From assembly GCF_958304185.1 (NCBI RefSeq), contig NZ_OY284436.1:238934-302933 (forward strand): a stretch of DNA of 64,000 nucleotides, read 5' to 3'. Positions 9,201 through 17,988 of this stretch are shown here, in pieces; position 1 is the first letter of the stretch, and every line of letters starts with the position of its first letter. The position numbers and the translations under genes were made by a program. The DNA is from an uncultured Erythrobacter sp. Its GTDB lineage: Bacteria > Pseudomonadota > Alphaproteobacteria > Sphingomonadales > Sphingomonadaceae. The notes under the pieces were generated by a model, which ran no database searches, had not been told where the DNA came from, and was given only the letters and a program-made list of their open reading frames with translations.

Positions 9201-9608
9201 CCGAACACCTTCCTCAATACGGGCGAGCCGGTGGACGAATCCACCATCCCGCCGGGCAACCTGCCGCTTGAACAGCTGTCTAAGCACAACATCAATGCGA
9301 CGGTGTTCTACGAGAAGGGGCCGATCAGCCTGCGTGCCGCCTATAACTGGCGCTCACGCTTCCTGCTGACGCCGGCGGATGTGATCTTCCCGTTCTACTC
9401 GATCTTTAACGAGGCGACCGGGCAGCTCGATGCGTCGATCTTCTTCAACATCACGAAGGATATCCGGGTCGGCGTGCAAGGGGTGAACCTGCTGGACGAG
9501 GTCACCAAGACCACGCAGGCCTACACCGGCGACGCCAGCGTGCTGGCCCCGCGTTCGTTCTTCATGAACGACCGGCGCTTCTCCTTCATCCTGCGGGGCA
9601 ACTTCTAA
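6240..9608 (+). CDS. TonB-dependent outer-membrane receptor (Xanthomonas/Caulobacter type), probably for xylan oligosaccharides
   Basis: A 1122-aa receptor. The N-terminus carries a signal peptide ending near VWAQ (residue 44), a TonB-box-like EIIVSG (63-68), then a plug domain with PDRSVTEALQRVPGVAINR (99-117) and VVVRGLNFVRSEFNGR. The rest is beta-barrel, ending in FSFILRGNF with the C-terminal Phe expected for outer-membrane insertion. The size fits the large TIGR01782-type receptors used for complex glycans. Substrate is inferred from context: the operator in front of it matches those of the GH67, GH43, GH3 and xylose genes. A strong Shine-Dalgarno, GGGGAGG, lies 5 nt before the ATG. A terminator follows at 9636. 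Confidence 0.95.
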   Translation: MRTAVQGHGVGAGVRDSWFKSALRAGASALVVSSAISGSGVWAQTQPEAEIEDTTAVEEPANEIIVSGLRASLANAQNVKKNADTVVDAITAQDIGALPDRSVTEALQRVPGVAINRFAGSNDPDHFSVEGSGVVVRGLNFVRSEFNGRSAFGAGVGGQALNFADVPAELLGSVIISKNATAESIEGGLAGTVNLNTRKPFDNNGFKIAFSAEANYGDFRKEWTPTLSGLISNTWDTDKGRFGLLFSGSYSEIKSRADGLQVANYQTRDGQLVNAANAGGVRVCRNPLPSSADSFTLPGAGALCGANGVAGADGFADYAASRVAPVGGQFRTQEFDRKRNGIAVSAQFESIDEKTLITAEFIRSASTNKWGEYTFEAAPDLSEYQTYPIGCLQNADGPSRVNPDGSAGDPTPRAQCPVGGFTDFLYDDTGLFQSGYIVNASNGWRGDPGASPFVPIGGLQQSLARRQVDDRITNEDYSINLRTELTDRFTVEIDAQYATSRKQNLDFSVFGSSFADQELDISGDLPVIIPRKPQYLGYVWSTPGADLAGATEEQYFTDPRFQFWRAAMDHIEDSTGKQYAFQADMAYEFDDDAFLRKAKWGARYQDRDQTVRYTTYNWGMLSETWSGSRPVNFADSTQVPSERYEFPNFFRGKVPGPPGAFYYAGDLIGDYEGAIGDFQSVQDQARALGASPSWVPLSGRQNAIAGTPYLPEDIQPIAQQDTAAYVQLEFGTDNLFGDVRLSGNVGLRYVNTAIRSQGSIGVPSSQALNILDPFDIRCAAVVPPGAPPGTVPSRPGGVCNLGPQGYADLQTFAGSGGSQFDVADVDYSFWLPSLNLKLGVTDDVIFRFAGSKVLTRPDNSYVRNFLQIGLGQSGELTAQSGNPFIRPATAWQFDLTAEWYFDTVGSLTFNAFYKDIKDFFYQEVTSRQVSSNGVTRDVLVRGPANFDDNGKIKGFELAYQQTYDFLPKPLDGLGVAANYTYIKSSGLPNTFLNTGEPVDESTIPPGNLPLEQLSKHNINATVFYEKGPISLRAAYNWRSRFLLTPADVIFPFYSIFNEATGQLDASIFFNITKDIRVGVQGVNLLDEVTKTTQAYTGDASVLAPRSFFMNDRRFSFILRGNF

Positions 9609-9635
9609 ACCTCCGCAACACGTTCCCCAGGGAAA

Positions 9636-9668
9636 GGGCTCTCCGGCATCTGTCGGGGAGCCCTTTTC
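9636..9668 (+). terminator. rho-independent terminator after the TonB-dependent receptor
   Basis: GGGCTCTCCG (9636-9645) pairs with CGGGGAGCCC (9654-9663), with one G-U pair, followed by TTTTCT. Confidence 0.85.
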
Positions 9669-9696
9669 TATTGGTGTCGCCGCGCGCAGCGGGCGC

Positions 9697-9725
9697 AAAA
9701 AAAGGCCCGGGACAATGCCCGGGCC
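9697..9725 (-). terminator. rho-independent terminator of the GH3-GH3-GH10 operon
   Basis: On the minus strand GGCCCGGG (9725-9718) pairs with CCCGGGCC (9711-9704), followed by a run of seven or more T residues. It lies 25 bp past the GH10 stop codon. Confidence 0.9.
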
Positions 9726-9750
9726 ATAGGGATGCGCTGCTGCGAGGAGA

Positions 9751-10965
9751 TCAGCCGGCAGCGCTCATCACGTTGGCCAGCGCGGTTCGCAGTGGCTTGG
9801 CGCGATATTGGGAATCGTAAGGCGTGCCGCGCACTTCCTGCCCATCGGCGCGCTTGGCCGGGTCGAAGCCTTGCAGCCAATTGAACTTATCGACCATGCC
9901 CCAGGCGAGCACGTCATCAAGCTTTGCATCGTAATCGAGCATCAGATCGAAATAGCGCCGCGCGAAGTCCGCGACCTTCTCGTCGCGCTGGGCGATATTG
10001 GCGGGGAGCGCCTTGTCCTTCACGTCGAATTCGGTGACGAGCAGGCGGTAGCCCATGCCGGTTACCTCATCGAGGAACCTGCGCCACTCACGCTCGGCAT
10101 AGGGGCCGACGCCGGTGGCCGGATCAATCGCGAAAATCTCGATATGCGACTGGATGCCAAGCGCATCGACCGGGGTGCCGCGCTTCCTGAAGCCTTCGAG
10201 CAGGCGCAGCACATCGGCGCAGTGCTTCTGGTGCTGCGGCTCCCAGCTCATGTAGTCATTATAGACCAGCTGCGCGTCCGGAAGCTCGGCCCGCGCGGTG
10301 TGGAAGGCGAGGTCGATTACGGCTTCAGGGCTGCCCATCGCGCGGCTCATGCTGGTTTCGATGGTTGTGTTGCGATCATGGTCGATCGCCTCGTTGACCA
10401 CGTCGTAGCTGGAGATGACGCCTTTGTAGCGGCTGGTGACAGTCTGGATATGCTCGGTCAGCAGCCGCTCAGCCTCGCGCACCGGGTTGGCGCCATAGTC
10501 ATAGGTGTTGAGCCAGTTCGGGAACCACTGCGGCCGGTGCCACAGCAGGGTGTGGCCGCGAACCGCGAGCGCGTTCTGCTGCGCCCAGCGCACGATCTCG
10601 TCCATGCGGTCGAAGGCATAGACGGTGGGGGCGGGGCGGACGGCCTGCCACTTCATCTCGTTTTCCGGGACGACGATGCCGCATTCGCCCTTGATGATGG
10701 CAGTGTAATCGGCGTTCTGGATCGAGCCCGCATTGGTGGTGCCGGGGGTCGATGCGATGGCGCTGCCGAACTTGCGACCGCGCTGCGCGGCAATGGCGTT
10801 GAGTCCGGGCTGTGGCACGCCAGTCGCAGGCGGGGTGGGCGCGGGTGGGGGAGAGCTGATCGGCGCAGGCGCAGCTCCGACCGATCCGCCGCCGCAGCCG
10901 ACCAGCGGCAATGCGGCAAGCCCTGCGAGCGCCGCGCGCCGGGAGAGGTTGAAATCCGTATCCAT
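9751..10965 (-). CDS. GH10 endo-1,4-beta-xylanase, predicted lipoprotein
   Basis: A 404-aa protein. The GH10 signatures are clear: the acid/base Glu192 in SYDVVNEAID, the nucleophile Glu312 in LLVTEFDV, plus RGHTLLWHRPQW (136-147) and GIQSHIEIF (270-278). It would cut the xylan backbone internally. The N-terminus reads SRRAALAGLAALPLVGC, combining a twin-arginine-like pair with a lipobox whose Cys24 could be lipidated, followed by a Pro/Ala-rich linker to about residue 55; it is thus probably membrane anchored. Third gene of a tight operon: one base separates it from the GH3 stop at 10967. Confidence 0.96.
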   Translation of the reverse strand: MDTDFNLSRRAALAGLAALPLVGCGGGSVGAAPAPISSPPPAPTPPATGVPQPGLNAIAAQRGRKFGSAIASTPGTTNAGSIQNADYTAIIKGECGIVVPENEMKWQAVRPAPTVYAFDRMDEIVRWAQQNALAVRGHTLLWHRPQWFPNWLNTYDYGANPVREAERLLTEHIQTVTSRYKGVISSYDVVNEAIDHDRNTTIETSMSRAMGSPEAVIDLAFHTARAELPDAQLVYNDYMSWEPQHQKHCADVLRLLEGFRKRGTPVDALGIQSHIEIFAIDPATGVGPYAEREWRRFLDEVTGMGYRLLVTEFDVKDKALPANIAQRDEKVADFARRYFDLMLDYDAKLDDVLAWGMVDKFNWLQGFDPAKRADGQEVRGTPYDSQYRAKPLRTALANVMSAAG

Positions 10966-10966
10966 G

Positions 10967-13351
10967 TCAGATGATCTCCACGTCGAGCGGGGTGAGGTTG
11001 GCCGAGCTGTTACCCGCCCACAGCCGCAGCGGACCGGGCGGGTTGGTCTCGGTTAGGGCTTCGTCCCACACCGCCATTTGGCGGGCGGGGATGGTGAAGC
11101 TGAGAGTGCGGTTCTCGCCCGGCTCTAGCGTGACGCGCTGGAAGCCCTTGAGTTCGAGCACAGGGCGGCTGATCGCAAGGCCGGAGCGGGTGATGTAGAG
11201 CTGCACGACCTCGTCACCTCTCCGGCTGCCGGTGTTGGTGACGGTGACCTGCGCGGTGACATCCTCGTCGCGGGCGAAGCGGGGCTTGGCGGTGTTCGGG
11301 GCGGAGACGGCGAAGCTGGTGTAGCTGAGGCCGTGGCCGAAGGGAAAAAGCGGGGCCGCGTCGTCAAACAGATAACCGCGCCGCGCGCTCGGCTTGTGAT
11401 TGTAGAACAGCGGGATCTGGCCTGCGTTGCGGACGACACTGACGGGCAGTTTCGCGCCCGGATTGATGTCGCCCAACAGCGCCTCGGCGACGGCGCGGCC
11501 GCCTTCCTGCCCTGGATACCAGCATTCCAGCACGGCATCGGCCTTGGCGATCACATTGGGCCAGCTGGGCGGGCGGCCATTGTAAGCGGCGACGATCAGC
11601 GGCTTGCCGAGTGCGGCGATGGCATCGACCAGCGCGTTCTGCTCGCCGAGAATGTCGATACTGGTGCGGTCGCCGAGATGGTTCTTCGCAAAGCCTTCGC
11701 GGCTGGTCTGCTCGGTGTCGCCGAGGGCGAGGATGATGGTGTCGGCGGTTCGGGCCACTTTCACCGCCTCGGCGATCAGGCGCAAGTTGGCGGCGCGGTC
11801 AGCCAGCGTGACGTCATCTGCTGAGCGGTCTTCGCTGGTGGTGATGAATACGCCTTGCGCGGTCACAAATTCGGCGCGTGGCGCGATCATGCGCAAGCCT
11901 TCGATCAGGCTGATGGTTTGCTTGGGCACGCTCGAATAGCCACCGAGCCGCGCAATCGCGTGGTTCGGCCCGATCACCGCGACCCGGCCCATCGCCTTGC
12001 GGTCGAGCGGCAAGGCGCCGTTGTTGGTGAGCAGGCACACGCCCTTACGCGCCGCCTCCAGCGCCAGCGCGCGGGCTTCGGCATTGCCGGTGATCGCTTC
12101 GGCCAGTGCGGCATCGCCATAGGGGTTCTCGAACAGCGCGCAGCGGAACTTGAACGCCAACATCCGCGCGCAGGCGGTGTCGACCAGCGCCAACGGCACA
12201 CGGCCCGCGCGCTCGGCGTCCACCAGCGTGGCGAAGGCCTGACCTTCGGGTAATTCGCTGTCGACCCCGGCAAGCAGCGCCTGATGCGCCGCATCCTCCC
12301 AATCGCGCGCGACATGGTGGAGTGTAGCGAGTTCGTGCACCCCTCCGTAATCACTGGCGATGATCCCGTCGAAGCCCCACTCGCCGCGCAGCACGGTGCC
12401 CAGCAGCCACGCGTTGGCGTGGCTCGGCACCCCGTCGATCTCGTTGTAACTCGGCATCACCGCGCCGACCGAGGTGCGGCGGAGGACCTCGCGGAAGGGG
12501 GGGAAGAAATTCTCGCGCAGCTCGCGTTCGGAAAGCTGCGCCGGGGCGACGTTGTTACCGCTTTCGGGCTGGCCGTGGCCGGTCATGTGCTTCAATGTGG
12601 CGAAGACCTTGCCGTCCGCCAACCGCTCGAACTTGCCCGGCCCTTGCAGGCCTTCCACGGCGGCGACGGCCATTTCGGCCGCGAGGTAGGGGTCTTCGCC
12701 CCAGGTCTCCTCGATCCGCCCCCAGCGGGGGTCGCGGACGATGTCGACCACCGGGGATAGCACCAGCGGCACGCCGCGCGCGCGAGTTTCGCGGGCGATG
12801 ACGGACTGCACGCGGCGCATCAGATCGGTGTCGAAACTCCCCGCCAGCGCAATCGCCTGCGGGAACATCGTCGCCTCGGTCGCCATGTAGCCGTGGAGCG
12901 ATTCCTCGTGCAGCAGTACCGGGATGCCGAGCCGCGTGTCCTCCAGCGCCCAGCGTTGTAGCGCGTTGATGAAGGCGACCGTCTCGGCCGGGGTGCGCCA
13001 CCGCGCCGCGGTGCCGCCCGCCGCCCCGGTGATGCCGGGCACGCCGCGCTTGTCGCTCGGACGGGTGACGTGGCCGATCCCGTCGGGGAAGGCGGCGCTG
13101 GCCTTGGCGGGATTGAACGCGAGGCCATCAATCATGTCAGCCTTGGCCGCCCACGCCGTGCGGAGCTGTGCGACCTTTTCCTCAAGCGTCATCCGCGCCA
13201 TCAGGTCGGCGACGCGCAGGGGGATGGGCGCCGCAGCGTCCTTGTAGACCGGGCTACCCGCCGCCCACGTTGCAGGCCCCGCCGCCAGCGCCAGCACGGC
13301 GAGGCTGCCGCCGCCCATCAGACGCAAGGCATGACGGCGGGTGTGGCTCAC
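10967..13351 (-). CDS. GH3 beta-xylosidase/beta-glucosidase (second of pair)
   Basis: A 794-aa GH3 enzyme with a twin-arginine-like leader (MSHTRRHALRLMGGG). The (beta/alpha)8 domain carries LGIPVLLHEESLHG (141-154), KHMTGHGQPESG (254-265) and the nucleophile Asp334 in GIIASDYGGV. The C-terminal part has the GH3_C sandwich and a fibronectin-III-like end (FAVSAPN...LSFTIPA). Close paralogy to the upstream GH3 and the xylan setting favour beta-xylosidase or broad xylo-oligosaccharidase activity. Its ATG overlaps the preceding stop (ATGA, 13348-13351). Confidence 0.93.
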   Translation of the reverse strand: MSHTRRHALRLMGGGSLAVLALAAGPATWAAGSPVYKDAAAPIPLRVADLMARMTLEEKVAQLRTAWAAKADMIDGLAFNPAKASAAFPDGIGHVTRPSDKRGVPGITGAAGGTAARWRTPAETVAFINALQRWALEDTRLGIPVLLHEESLHGYMATEATMFPQAIALAGSFDTDLMRRVQSVIARETRARGVPLVLSPVVDIVRDPRWGRIEETWGEDPYLAAEMAVAAVEGLQGPGKFERLADGKVFATLKHMTGHGQPESGNNVAPAQLSERELRENFFPPFREVLRRTSVGAVMPSYNEIDGVPSHANAWLLGTVLRGEWGFDGIIASDYGGVHELATLHHVARDWEDAAHQALLAGVDSELPEGQAFATLVDAERAGRVPLALVDTACARMLAFKFRCALFENPYGDAALAEAITGNAEARALALEAARKGVCLLTNNGALPLDRKAMGRVAVIGPNHAIARLGGYSSVPKQTISLIEGLRMIAPRAEFVTAQGVFITTSEDRSADDVTLADRAANLRLIAEAVKVARTADTIILALGDTEQTSREGFAKNHLGDRTSIDILGEQNALVDAIAALGKPLIVAAYNGRPPSWPNVIAKADAVLECWYPGQEGGRAVAEALLGDINPGAKLPVSVVRNAGQIPLFYNHKPSARRGYLFDDAAPLFPFGHGLSYTSFAVSAPNTAKPRFARDEDVTAQVTVTNTGSRRGDEVVQLYITRSGLAISRPVLELKGFQRVTLEPGENRTLSFTIPARQMAVWDEALTETNPPGPLRLWAGNSSANLTPLDVEII

Positions 13352-15750
13352 TCAGTCACCGTCAGTGTGACGCTCTGCACCTCTGCCGAGTTTGCGCCGG
13401 TCATCAGCGTGAAGGTGCCGGGTTCTGTCACCTGCTTCATCTCGGTGTTCCACAGCATGAAGGCGCGCGGCTGAACCGTGATCGCAACATTGCGCGTCTC
13501 ACCGGGGGCGAGGGTGACACGCTGGAAGCCGACCAGCTCCCTCACCGGGCGCGTGACCGAGCTGACATCGTCGCGCAGGTAGACCTGCACCACTTCATCG
13601 CCCGCACGCTTGCCGGTGTTGGTGACCGGTACCGTCACCGTCACGCTTTGCCCGGCCTTGATGGTGCTCGCCGAAAGCTGCGGCGCGCCGAGCGCGAAAG
13701 TGGTGTAGCTGAGCCCCCAGCCGAAGGGGTAGAGCGGCGTCACCTCGTCGAATAGATACCCACGCCGCGCGCTCGGCTTGTGGTTATAGAACATCGGCAG
13801 TTGGCCCGCATTGCGCGCAACCGAGACCGGCAGCTTGCCGCCCGGATTGACGCGCCCGAGCAGCGCATCGGCAATCGCTGTGCCCTGCTGCTCGCCCGCA
13901 TACCACGTTTCGAGCACCGCATCGGCCTCGGCCGCAATGGTCGGGTAGCTCGGCGGACGGCCATTGATAAGCACGGCCACGACGGGCTTGCCCAGCGCCT
14001 TCAGCGCGGCGAACAATTCGTTCTGTTCGCCCACCAAATCCAAGCTGGTGCGGTCGCCCAAGTGTCCTGCGGCCCAGCCTTCGCGGCTGGTTTTCTCGGT
14101 ATCGCCGATGAACAGCACGATGGTGTCGGCGGATTTAGCCACCTCGACCGCTTCGGCAATGCGGCGGCGGTTTTCGGCCGGGTCGCCCAATTCCACCGGA
14201 TCGTCCCACCAGTCGCTGTCACCCTTGACGATTTCGACCCCCATCGCATGGACGATCCGCGCCTTGTCGCCCACGGCAGCGCGGATGCCCTGAAGCGGTG
14301 TAACGCTCGCACGCGGTTCACCGTAATAGCCGCCCAGCCGCGCGACATCTGCGTTGGGGCCGATTACCGCGATGGTGGGCTTCTTGCCTGACGCAGGCAG
14401 CGCCAGCGGCAAGGTGCCGTTGTTCTTGAGCAGCACCAGCGACTTTTCCGCCGCCAGCCTCGCGAGCGCGACGCCCTCGGCCCCGTTCGAGGTCTTGGCC
14501 TTGGCAAGATCGGGCCAGGGGTTGTCGAACAGCCCGGCATTGAACTTGGTGGTCAACAAGCGGCGCACGGCGTTGTCGATGGCGGCCTGTGACACGCGGC
14601 CTTCACGCACGCTGCGCGCGAGGTCCTTGAACCCTGCGCCTTCAGGCAAATCGACATCGACGCCCGCGAGTAGCGCGATCTCGCCCGCGCGGGCATTGTC
14701 GGGGGCGATGTGGTGGAGGCGGGCCATGTCCTCGATCGCGTAGTAATCGGAGACGACCGCGCCGCGGTAACCCCACTCGCCGCGCAGCACGTCCTCCAGT
14801 AGCCAGCGGTTGGCGTGGCTCGGCACACCGTCGATCTCGTTATAGCTCGCCATCACCGCGTCGATCTTGGTGCGTTTGACCACCTGTTCGAACGGCGGGA
14901 AGAACATTTCGCGCAAGGTGCGCTCGCTGATCTGGGCGGGGCCAACGTTGGTGCCGCTTTCAGGCTGACCGTGGCCGGTCATGTGCTTCAATGTCGCCAT
15001 CACCTTGCCCGACGCAAGCTTGCGGGCCGTGCCGGTGCCCATCAGCCCTTCGACCGAAGCGACGCCCATTTCGCCTACGAGGAACGGGTCTTCGCCGAAG
15101 GTTTCCTCGATCCGGCCCCAGCGCGGATCGCGCGCGACATCCACCACGGGAGAGAGCACCGAGTGGACGCCGCGCGCGTGGGTCTCGTCAGCGATCAGGG
15201 CGTTGATGTCGCGGATCAATGCGGGGTCCCAGGTGCTGGCAAGACCAATGGCCTGCGGGAACGCGGTCGCATCCTTGGCGGCGAGGCCGTGGAGCGATTC
15301 CTCGTGAAACAGGACAGGGATGCCGAGCCGGGTGTTCTGCATCGCCCACTTCTGCGCATCGATCACATACTGGATGCTGGCTTCGATCGAGCGGCGCGGC
15401 ACCTTGCGCGGGGAGGATGGTCCGGCGCGGTCAGAGGGGCGGGCGATCTGGCCGATCCCGTCGGGGAATTTTGCGGCGGCCTTAGCGGGATCGAAGACAT
15501 CGCCGTCGCCTTGGATCTGGGCCTTGCTGTCCCAGATGGTGATGATCTGCGCGACCTTTTCGTCCAGCGTCATGCGCGCCAGCAGGTCTTCGACGCGTTG
15601 TTCGGTCGGCAGGTTGGCGTTCCAGTAGGGCGCGTCCTTCATTGCCCGCTCGACCGCCACGCTCTGCGCGTGGGTCGCCGGTGGGGCAATCATCCCAAAC
15701 GCTGCCAGACACACGCCAGCCGCCAGCGCGGCCCGCTTGATCCCTCTCAT
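13348..15750 (-). CDS. GH3 beta-xylosidase/beta-glucosidase (first of pair)
   Basis: An 800-aa GH3 enzyme, first gene of the leftward GH3-GH3-GH10 operon. I choose the ATG at 15750 (MRGIKRAAL...) because GGAGAGGGA lies a few bases upstream and a signal peptide (LAAGVCLAAFGMIAPPATHAQ) follows; an in-frame GTG at 15771 is less likely. Motifs: LGIPVLFHEESLHG, KHMTGHGQPESG, nucleophile Asp335 in GAVVSDYYAIED, C-terminal Fn3-like domain. It probably releases xylose or glucose from oligosaccharides in the periplasm. It shares a 59-bp divergent spacer and the perfect operator at 15797-15810 with GH67. Confidence 0.94.
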   Translation of the reverse strand: MRGIKRAALAAGVCLAAFGMIAPPATHAQSVAVERAMKDAPYWNANLPTEQRVEDLLARMTLDEKVAQIITIWDSKAQIQGDGDVFDPAKAAAKFPDGIGQIARPSDRAGPSSPRKVPRRSIEASIQYVIDAQKWAMQNTRLGIPVLFHEESLHGLAAKDATAFPQAIGLASTWDPALIRDINALIADETHARGVHSVLSPVVDVARDPRWGRIEETFGEDPFLVGEMGVASVEGLMGTGTARKLASGKVMATLKHMTGHGQPESGTNVGPAQISERTLREMFFPPFEQVVKRTKIDAVMASYNEIDGVPSHANRWLLEDVLRGEWGYRGAVVSDYYAIEDMARLHHIAPDNARAGEIALLAGVDVDLPEGAGFKDLARSVREGRVSQAAIDNAVRRLLTTKFNAGLFDNPWPDLAKAKTSNGAEGVALARLAAEKSLVLLKNNGTLPLALPASGKKPTIAVIGPNADVARLGGYYGEPRASVTPLQGIRAAVGDKARIVHAMGVEIVKGDSDWWDDPVELGDPAENRRRIAEAVEVAKSADTIVLFIGDTEKTSREGWAAGHLGDRTSLDLVGEQNELFAALKALGKPVVAVLINGRPPSYPTIAAEADAVLETWYAGEQQGTAIADALLGRVNPGGKLPVSVARNAGQLPMFYNHKPSARRGYLFDEVTPLYPFGWGLSYTTFALGAPQLSASTIKAGQSVTVTVPVTNTGKRAGDEVVQVYLRDDVSSVTRPVRELVGFQRVTLAPGETRNVAITVQPRAFMLWNTEMKQVTEPGTFTLMTGANSAEVQSVTLTVTE

Positions 15751-15796
15751 CCTATGTCCCTCTCCTGCCACGACGGCTTGACTGACCGTCTCTTTG

Positions 15797-15810
15797 TGGT
15801 AGCGCTACCA
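15797..15810. promoter_or_regulatory. LacI-type operator, perfect palindrome, between GH3 and GH67
   Basis: TGGTAGCGCTACCA, a perfect 14-bp palindrome in the 59-bp spacer between divergent GH3 (start 15750) and GH67. Its last base is the first base of the candidate GH67 ATG at 15810. Confidence 0.88.
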
Positions 15811-17933
15811 TGATGAGAGGGACGGGCCTTGTCAACCGGCTTGCGATGCTGATTGTGGCAGTGGGGTCAGCTATGTTCCCGCTTGCTTCGTTGCACGCCG
15901 AGGACGGCTATGACCTGTGGCTGCGCCATGCGCCGCTGGAGGGCGAAGCGCTGGCGCGGTTGGCGGCGCTAGATGGAGCGATTTACGCTCCGACCGCCCA
16001 CGATCCGACCGTCGCCATTGCCGTGAGCGAGCTTCGCACCGGAATGGATCGGCTTCTCGGCCAACCCTCCGCCGCCCCGCTCGTGATCCTCGATGTTCGT
16101 GTGCCGGGGCAGGGGCCGAGGCGCGCGTTTTCCCTCGATTGCGATGGCTCTGCGATGCGGAGTCACGGCGCCTTCAGAATCGCAGGGACAGGCGACGGTA
16201 TCCGCATCACGGCCGCCGAACCTATCGGCTGCCTTTACGCCGTCTATGCGGTGCTGCGTGAACTGGGCCTTGGCCGAGACCCGGCCATGCTGGCGCTGGA
16301 CGAGACCCCCGCCATGCCGCTCCGGATGCTCAACCACTGGGACAATCCCGATGGCCATGTCGAGCGCGGCTATGCCGGGCGTTCGATCTTTGACTGGTGG
16401 CACCTGCCCGAAAAGCTCGATCCCCGGCTGATCGACTATGCACGGGCCAATGCGAGCGTGGGCATCAACGCGGTGGTGGTGAACAACGTCAACGCGCGCG
16501 CCTTTATGCTGGAGCCGCGTTACATCGCGAAGCTCAAGCGGCTAGCCGATGCGTGGCGGCCCTATGGTATCCGGGTGTTCCTGTCGGCGCGGTTTTCGGC
16601 ACCGCGGGACATCGGCGGGCTGGCCACCGCCGACCCGCTCGACCCGGTGGTGGAGGGCTGGTGGCGGGACAAGGCGGACGAAATCTACGCCAGCATCCCC
16701 GATTTCGGCGGGTTTCTGGTCAAGGCCAACTCCGAAGGCCAGCCCGGCCCGCAGGACTATGGCCGCAGCCATGCCGATGGCGCGAATATGCTTGCTGCCG
16801 CGTTGGGCGACCGGGGCACGGTGATCTGGCGCGCCTTCGTCTACAAAGCCGAGGACGACACTGACCGGACGATGCAGGCCTATGCCGAGTTCGCCCCGCT
16901 CGACGGGCAGTTCGCCTCCAACGTGATCCTTCAGGTCAAGAACGGCCCGCTCGACTTCCAGCCGCGTGAACCGTTCCACCCCCTGTTCGGCGCGATGCCC
17001 AAGACCAAGGTGATGCTGGAGGCGCAGATCACCCGCGAATATCTCGGGCAGGCGAGCGGTATCGCCTACCTCGCGCCGCTGTGGGATGAGGTGCTGTCAG
17101 CGGACACCGGGCGAGGCGGAACCATTGCCCAGACCATCGCCCCGGTCGGCATGGCGGGCGTCGCCAACACCGGGAGTGACCGCAACTGGACCGGCACGCA
17201 CTTTGATGCCGCCAACTGGTATGCCTTTGGACGGCTGGCGTGGAACCCGGCGCTGACCGGTGAACAGATCGCGCGCGAATGGACCGCGCAGACCTTCACC
17301 CGCGCCGAGGCTCCGCTTGAGGCGATTGTGCAGATGATGCTCGGTAGCCGCGAGACCGTGGTGAAATACACCGCCCCGCTCGGCCTCGCGCATCTGATGG
17401 GCACCGGCCACCACTATGGCCCTGCGCCGTGGGTGTGCGATCTGGAACGGCCCGACTGGAACCCGTGCTACTACCACCGCGCGGACGCAAGCGGCATCGG
17501 GTTTGACCGCACAACCACCGGCTCCAACGCGCTCGGACAATATGCGCCTTCGGTCGCCGAACAATGGGCCGACCCCGCCTCCACCGATCCGCGCTATCTC
17601 CTGTGGTTCCACCACCTGCCGTGGGAACACCGCATAGCCAGCGGGCAGACCCTGTGGGACGAACTCGTCACCACCTACGATCAGGGCGTGCTTGAAACCG
17701 AGGCGCGGGCGCAGGGTTGGGCCACGCTCGCCCCCCATATCGACCCGGAACGCCACGCCGCCGTTGCTGCCGATCTCACCATCCAGCGCACAGAAGCGCG
17801 CTGGTGGCGCAACGCTTCGCTCAGCTTCTGGCAATCGCTGAATGGCCTCCCGCTCCCCGCCGGAGCCGCGCCGATCCCCGAGAGCCTCCAGGCTTACCAG
17901 GCCCGTTCTTTTCCCGAGGCGCCCGGCCAATGA
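15810..17933 (+). CDS. aguA: GH67 alpha-glucuronidase
   Basis: A 707-aa protein with a signal peptide (cleavage near LASLHA-EDG, residue 30). GH67 hallmarks: LNHWDNPDGHVERGYAGRS, and catalytic residues spaced as in Cellvibrio GlcA67A: Glu309 (KANSEGQPGP), Asp382 (NGPLDFQP) and Glu410 (TREYLG). It removes 4-O-methylglucuronic acid from the ends of xylo-oligosaccharides. The start is uncertain: ATG codons at 15810 and 15813 both abut the operator and have no Shine-Dalgarno, suggesting a leaderless or very short-leader transcript; the next in-frame ATG is at 15846. It heads the rightward operon with the LacI regulator, xylD and GH43. Confidence 0.96.
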   Translation: MMRGTGLVNRLAMLIVAVGSAMFPLASLHAEDGYDLWLRHAPLEGEALARLAALDGAIYAPTAHDPTVAIAVSELRTGMDRLLGQPSAAPLVILDVRVPGQGPRRAFSLDCDGSAMRSHGAFRIAGTGDGIRITAAEPIGCLYAVYAVLRELGLGRDPAMLALDETPAMPLRMLNHWDNPDGHVERGYAGRSIFDWWHLPEKLDPRLIDYARANASVGINAVVVNNVNARAFMLEPRYIAKLKRLADAWRPYGIRVFLSARFSAPRDIGGLATADPLDPVVEGWWRDKADEIYASIPDFGGFLVKANSEGQPGPQDYGRSHADGANMLAAALGDRGTVIWRAFVYKAEDDTDRTMQAYAEFAPLDGQFASNVILQVKNGPLDFQPREPFHPLFGAMPKTKVMLEAQITREYLGQASGIAYLAPLWDEVLSADTGRGGTIAQTIAPVGMAGVANTGSDRNWTGTHFDAANWYAFGRLAWNPALTGEQIAREWTAQTFTRAEAPLEAIVQMMLGSRETVVKYTAPLGLAHLMGTGHHYGPAPWVCDLERPDWNPCYYHRADASGIGFDRTTTGSNALGQYAPSVAEQWADPASTDPRYLLWFHHLPWEHRIASGQTLWDELVTTYDQGVLETEARAQGWATLAPHIDPERHAAVAADLTIQRTEARWWRNASLSFWQSLNGLPLPAGAAPIPESLQAYQARSFPEAPGQ

Positions 17934-17942
17934 CACCCCTCA

Positions 17943-17956
17943 TGGTAGCGCCCATC
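17943..17956 (+). promoter_or_regulatory. degenerate LacI-type operator before the regulator gene
   Basis: TGGTAGCGCCCATC: the left half matches the operator exactly, the right half does not. It lies between the GH67 stop and the LacI gene (start 17989), where autoregulation would be plausible. Could be chance. Confidence 0.35.
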
Positions 17957-17988
17957 ATCGTGCTTGCTGACACTCGGCGCATCGCAGT

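Noticed and set aside
17943-17956. Autoregulatory operator for the LacI gene
   Set aside because: Kept only as a low-confidence feature: the right half-site does not match, and the regulator may simply be read through from the GH67 promoter.
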